Of a stretch of 5,531 nucleotides of DNA, positions 3,551-5,531 are shown one piece after another. Both the position numbers and the translations under genes were made by a program. Every line of letters starts with the position of its first letter. Positions within the stretch are counted from its first letter, which is position 1. This stretch comes from Flavobacteria bacterium RIFCSPLOWO2_12_FULL_31_7 (lineage in GTDB: Bacteria; Bacteroidota; Bacteroidia; Flavobacteriales; Flavobacteriaceae): assembly GCA_001800945.1 (NCBI GenBank), contig MGWJ01000096.1, forward strand, positions 1-5,531, read 5' to 3'. A model generated the notes under the pieces. That model was not told the origin of the DNA. It ran no database searches and worked only from the letters and a program-made list of their open reading frames with translations.

Positions 3551-5531
3551 TGAACTTACTCGAAACTCCCATAGAATATTTAAAAGGCGTTGGTCCGCAA
3601 CGTGGCGATTTGCTGCGCAAGGAAATGAACATTCACAAATATGGGGATTTAATCAATTTATATCCGAATCGTTATATAGACAGAACGCGCTATTTTAAAA
3701 TTAACCAATTGGTGAATAGCAATTCGGAAGTTCAAATTGTTGGGAAAGTTGTTCATATCAAAACCATCGATCAAGGAAAAGGAAAATCGAGATTAGTTGC
3801 GACATTTTTAGACGATACAGGACAAATGGAATTGGTTTGGTTTCAAGGTGCAAAATGGGTGAAAGAAAGTTTAAAACTCAATACCGTTTATGTCATTTTC
3901 GGAAAAGTGACGCAATTTGGTTCGGTTTTCAATATGGCACATCCAGAAATGGAATTATTAGAAGAACACAAAACCGCTTTACGAAGCGCGATGCAACCCG
4001 TGTATCCAAGTACTGAAAAGCTAAATAACAAAGGCGTTACGAATAAAGTCATTAATAAAATGATGATGCAATTGTTTACCGAAACACATCAATTATTTTC
4101 GGAAAGCTTGCCAAATTCTATTATAGAAGAATTAAAACTTATTCCAAAAAAAGACGCTTTAGTCAACATTCATTTTCCAAAAAATCAGGAACTTTTAGCC
4201 AAAGCGCAATTCCGATTAAAGTTTGAAGAATTGTTTTTTATTCAGTTGCAATTGATCACGAAAAACTTAATTCGTAAACATAAAATTAAAGGTTTTCCCT
4301 TCGAAATTATTGGCGAAAACTTTAATAACTTTTACAACAATCATTTGCCTTTTGAACTTACCAATGCTCAAAAAAGAGTATTAAAAGAAATTCGTAACGA
4401 TTTAGGAAGTCACGCCCAAATGAATCGTTTGTTGCAAGGTGATGTAGGTTCTGGAAAAACCATCGTAGCGTTAATGTGTATGCTTATCGCGAAAGATAAC
4501 GGTTTTCAAAGTTGTTTGATGGCACCAACAGAAATTTTAGCGAATCAGCATTTTCATGGGATTTCAGAATTAGCTAAAGAACTAAATATCAACATCCGAA
4601 TTTTAACAGGTTCAACCAAAATCGCACAACGAAGAATCATTCATGAAGAATTAGAAAACGGAACTTTAGATATCATTATTGGAACACACGCTTTATTGGA
4701 AGATAAAGTCCAATTTAAAAATTTAGGTTTAGCGGTGATTGATGAGCAACACAGATTTGGAGTAGAACAACGTAGTAAACTTTGGCAGAAAAACGAGATT
4801 CCGCCACATGTTTTAGTTATGACTGCCACTCCAATTCCGCGTACTTTAGCGATGAGTTTATACGGCGATTTAGATGTTTCTGTAATTGACGAATTGCCAC
4901 CAGGAAGAAAACCGATTCAAACCGTACACCGATTTGACAGTAAGCGTTTGATGGTTTGGAAATTCTTAAAAGATGAAATTGCTAAAGGCCGACAAGTGTA
5001 TATTGTGTATCCATTAATTCAGGAATCGGAAAAAATGGATTATAAGGATTTGATGGACGGTTACGAAAGTATTTCTCGCGATTTTCCTTTACCTCAATAT
5101 TCCATTTCTATTTTACATGGAAAAATGAAACCCAACGAAAAAGACGAAGAAATGAAACGCTTTGCCGAAGGAAAAACCAATATTATGGTGGCAACAACGG
5201 TTATTGAAGTTGGTGTAAATGTACCCAATGCTTCTGTAATGGTAATAGAAAGTGCCGAACGTTTTGGTTTGTCGCAATTGCATCAGTTGCGTGGTCGTGT
5301 GGGTCGTGGTGCCGAACAAAGTTATTGTATTTTAATGACCGATTACAAACTTTCGGAAGACAGTAAAACCCGAATGGAAACGATGGTACGCACCAATGAC
5401 GGATTTGAAATTGCGGAAGTAGATTTAAAATTACGCGGACCAGGAGATATTATGGGAAAACAACAAAGTGGTGTGTTAAACCTACAAATTGCCGATTTAG
5501 TAAAAGACCGCGACATTTTACAAGTCGCAAG
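3550..5531 (+). CDS. recG: ATP-dependent DNA helicase RecG (3' end beyond window)
   Basis: About 660 codons are visible. RecG is usually near 700 residues in this group, so only the extreme C-terminus is missing. RecG is a cytoplasmic superfamily 2 double-strand DNA translocase that reverses stalled replication forks and branch-migrates recombination intermediates. An N-terminal wedge/OB-fold region (about 55-140) follows the opening GVGPQRGDLL (14-23). Helicase motifs in order are Walker A GDVGSGKT (297-304), motif Ia APTEILANQH (325-334), Walker B DEQH (398-401), motif III TATPIPRT (425-432), motif V around TTVIEVGVNVPNA (549-561) and motif VI QLRGRVGRG (579-587). The RGPGDIMGKQQSG segment from about 629 matches the TRG motif that couples ATP hydrolysis to translocation. 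ATG 3550 is fixed as the earliest start by the in-frame TAA immediately before it (3547-3549). No Shine-Dalgarno is visible. Nothing in the visible part suggests damage. Confidence 0.97.
   Translation, partial: MNLLETPIEYLKGVGPQRGDLLRKEMNIHKYGDLINLYPNRYIDRTRYFKINQLVNSNSEVQIVGKVVHIKTIDQGKGKSRLVATFLDDTGQMELVWFQGAKWVKESLKLNTVYVIFGKVTQFGSVFNMAHPEMELLEEHKTALRSAMQPVYPSTEKLNNKGVTNKVINKMMMQLFTETHQLFSESLPNSIIEELKLIPKKDALVNIHFPKNQELLAKAQFRLKFEELFFIQLQLITKNLIRKHKIKGFPFEIIGENFNNFYNNHLPFELTNAQKRVLKEIRNDLGSHAQMNRLLQGDVGSGKTIVALMCMLIAKDNGFQSCLMAPTEILANQHFHGISELAKELNINIRILTGSTKIAQRRIIHEELENGTLDIIIGTHALLEDKVQFKNLGLAVIDEQHRFGVEQRSKLWQKNEIPPHVLVMTATPIPRTLAMSLYGDLDVSVIDELPPGRKPIQTVHRFDSKRLMVWKFLKDEIAKGRQVYIVYPLIQESEKMDYKDLMDGYESISRDFPLPQYSISILHGKMKPNEKDEEMKRFAEGKTNIMVATTVIEVGVNVPNASVMVIESAERFGLSQLHQLRGRVGRGAEQSYCILMTDYKLSEDSKTRMETMVRTNDGFEIAEVDLKLRGPGDIMGKQQSGVLNLQIADLVKDRDILQVA

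Noticed and set aside
4641..5319. Two short minus-strand open frames (62 and 68 codons) opposite recG
   Set aside because: Both lie antisense to the helicase motif region. Their odd composition (the second is rich in His, Phe and Thr) follows from the complementary recG codons.

Overview
The window looks like ordinary chromosome from a member of the Bacteroidota, most likely a Flavobacterium-like species. The reasons are strong A+T richness, intergenic starts without Shine-Dalgarno sequences, a Bacteroidota-style promoter candidate (TTTG / TAnnTTyG), and protein variants typical of flavobacteria. No recognisable phage, plasmid, CRISPR, transposase or defence gene is present.

Layout. Positions 1-143 hold the last 46 codons of an unidentified plus-strand gene. 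It converges on a minus-strand M1-family zinc aminopeptidase (187-2286). The 43 bases between the two genes, plus both stop codons, form one perfect 23-bp-arm palindrome that probably terminates transcription from both sides. A 165-bp divergent intergenic region follows (2287-2451). Next is a plus-strand COG2102/DUF71 ATP pyrophosphatase (2452-3186, TTG start), of the kind usually labelled 'diphthine--ammonia ligase'. A 363-bp non-coding stretch (3187-3549) then leads into recG (3550 to the window end, about 660 codons seen, 3' end cut off by the window).

How the genes relate. The three identifiable genes are housekeeping types with no evident shared pathway: extracytoplasmic peptide degradation, an orphan adenylating enzyme, and replication-fork and recombination repair. 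I see no operon: each has its own flanking non-coding DNA, and recG follows its neighbour only after a long repeat-filled gap.

The interesting content is in the non-coding DNA. The COG2102 gene is bracketed by three copies of one hairpin-forming repeat, one before it and two after it. The two downstream copies lie in a 144-bp-period tandem duplication that starts inside the last codons of the gene and has carried a copy of its 3' end downstream. Next to it, a short ACTGAG/ACTGAAA-type tandem repeat runs right up to the recG start codon. These look like local repeat expansion and a small dispersed repeat family rather than a new system. I found no convincing undescribed biological system in this window.
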